A stretch of 64,000 nucleotides of DNA from Dipteris shenzhenensis (Eukaryota; Polypodiophyta; Polypodiopsida; Gleicheniales): assembly GCA_047967505.1 (NCBI GenBank), contig CM106541.1, one strand, 5' to 3'. Every line of letters starts with the position of its first letter. The first letter of the stretch is position 1. Made by a program: the position numbers and the translations under genes. Shown piece by piece: positions 63,256 through 64,000 of the stretch. A model generated the notes under the pieces. It worked only from the letters and a program-made list of their open reading frames with translations, was not told the origin of the DNA and did not search any database.

Positions 63256-64000
63256 GGGAGTGTTGGAATATGAAGCCAAAGTGAGTAAAAAATGAGTGTA
63301 CTGTGAAGCTGCTGCCCCTCCCTCACCCTCCTCCTCGCTAGCCCCCCCCTCTCCCTTCCCCCCCTTTCTGCCCTCTCCATCGCTGCCCTCTCCCCCCCCC
63401 CCCCTGGCTGCCCTCTCCCCTCCCTCGCAGCCCTCCTTTGCTGCCCCTCCCTCCCCCCCCCTCGCTGCCCTCTCCCTTCCCTCGTAGCTCCTCTCCCTTC
63501 CCCCCCTCGCTGCCCTCTCCCTTCCCCCCCTCGGTGCCCTCTCCCCTCCCTTGCAGCCCTCCTTCGCTGCTCCTTCCTTCCCCCCCTCGCTGCCCTCTCC
63601 CTCTCCCCTCGCTGCCCTCTCTTGCTGCCCCTCACCCACCCGCCCTCTACCCCTCCTCCTCCTCGCTCTTGCTGCCCCCCCTCCCTCCTCCCTCTCTCTC
63701 CCCCGCCCCCTCCTTCACTCTCGCCTACCTCTGCCCTTCCCGCCACCCTCCTCCCCTCTTGTCTGCTGCCCCTGTTTTCCCTCGCCCCTCTCCTTCCCCC
63801 CCCGCCCCCGCCCCCTCCCTCCCTCTCCCCCGCCCCCTCCTTTGCCCCCGATCGCTCCCCCCTCCCCCCCGGCCTTCTACCCTTGCCTTTTTCCTCCCCT
63901 CCTGGCCCCCCCCTTCGCCCCTCGCCCCCTCCTTCACCCCTTCCTACTTCGCGCCCCTCCCTCCCTCTCCTCTGCCCCCTTCCTAACCCTCTATTGCCTA
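63256..64000 (+). repeat. Polypyrimidine LINE leader, continues past the window
   Basis: From 63310 on the sequence is C/T-rich (CCCCTCCCTC, GCTGCCCTCTCCC), as in the other LINE leaders but longer. The entry sequence TTGGAATATGAAGCCAAAGTG at 63263 may be the LINE 5' end. Overlapping Gly/Arg/Glu-rich minus frames (63175-63746) and Pro/Ser-rich plus frames are composition artefacts. Confidence 0.7.

Noticed and set aside
63175-63986. Gly/Glu/Arg-rich minus frames and Pro/Ser-rich plus frames
   Set aside because: Both strands are open simultaneously because of the C/T-rich tract.
1-64000. rRNA, tRNA genes, riboswitches
   Set aside because: No cloverleaf, rRNA core or known aptamer pattern was noticed on reading both strands; a tRNAscan-SE or Infernal run would settle it.

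Overview
This window looks like nuclear DNA from a land plant with a large, repeat-choked genome. The Ty1/copia, Ty3/gypsy and LINE proteins are of plant type, nesting is deep, and polypyrimidine and microsatellite tracts are frequent. A gymnosperm or a fern would fit, but the sequence alone does not fix the species. I see no rRNA, tRNA, CRISPR array or bacterial gene organisation. At least 85% of the window can be assigned to transposable elements.

Layout: 1-6085 is a complete but dead Ty1/copia element with LTRs, primer site, polypurine tract and a 5-bp target duplication. 6086-7540 is mostly unique, with a small LINE scrap. 7546-12510 is a LINE-A copy (minus) split by a 3.5-kb LINE-B (minus). 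12640-15990 is a gypsy pol remnant (plus) split by a 1.6-kb noncoding insert. 15993-17230 is an internally deleted LINE-A derivative that abuts LINE-C1 (17231-23204, plus). 23320-25215 holds a gag-only copia element of the minus strand interrupted by a LINE-A 3' end. 25220-31860 holds one partial and one nearly full-length LINE-A (minus), the latter with a 900-codon open RT frame and the youngest-looking element here. 31861-33290 carries a broken unknown ORF and a GC-rich minisatellite. 33291-34985 is a gypsy LTR plus gag. 35638-36890 is low-copy sequence with one plausible host exon. 36890-47108 is a stack of LINE-C and LINE-A pieces, a solo LTR with clear target duplication, and a 1.3-kb unrecognised segment. 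47109-49060 is mostly low-copy and has a second, weaker exon candidate. 49100-52580 holds LINE scraps and a second gag-only copia element. 52581-62002 is a run of LINEs stacked at a CA-rich target. 62003-64000 is a short LTR, a LINE-C ORF1 fragment and another LINE 5' polypyrimidine tract.

The elements fall into a few families. LINE-A has an ORF1 with coiled coil plus an RNA-binding-like region, an ORF2 with endonuclease, RT and zinc finger, a conserved 3' stem-loop and a (TTTC)n-type tail. LINE-B and LINE-C are L1-like; LINE-C has a DUF4283-like ORF1, a CCHC knuckle and a poly(A) tail. LINE-D/E has ORF1 with CCHC, poly(A), and insertion at CA repeats. The most notable signals are the LINE-A 3' stem-loop with base-pair covariation, dense CCGTAC/GTACGG clusters shared by unrelated elements, serial LINE insertion at one CA-rich target, and stop codons that arose almost entirely by CAG/CAA to TAG/TAA change. 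If the exon candidates are real, most of the window is intron of one plus-strand host gene.
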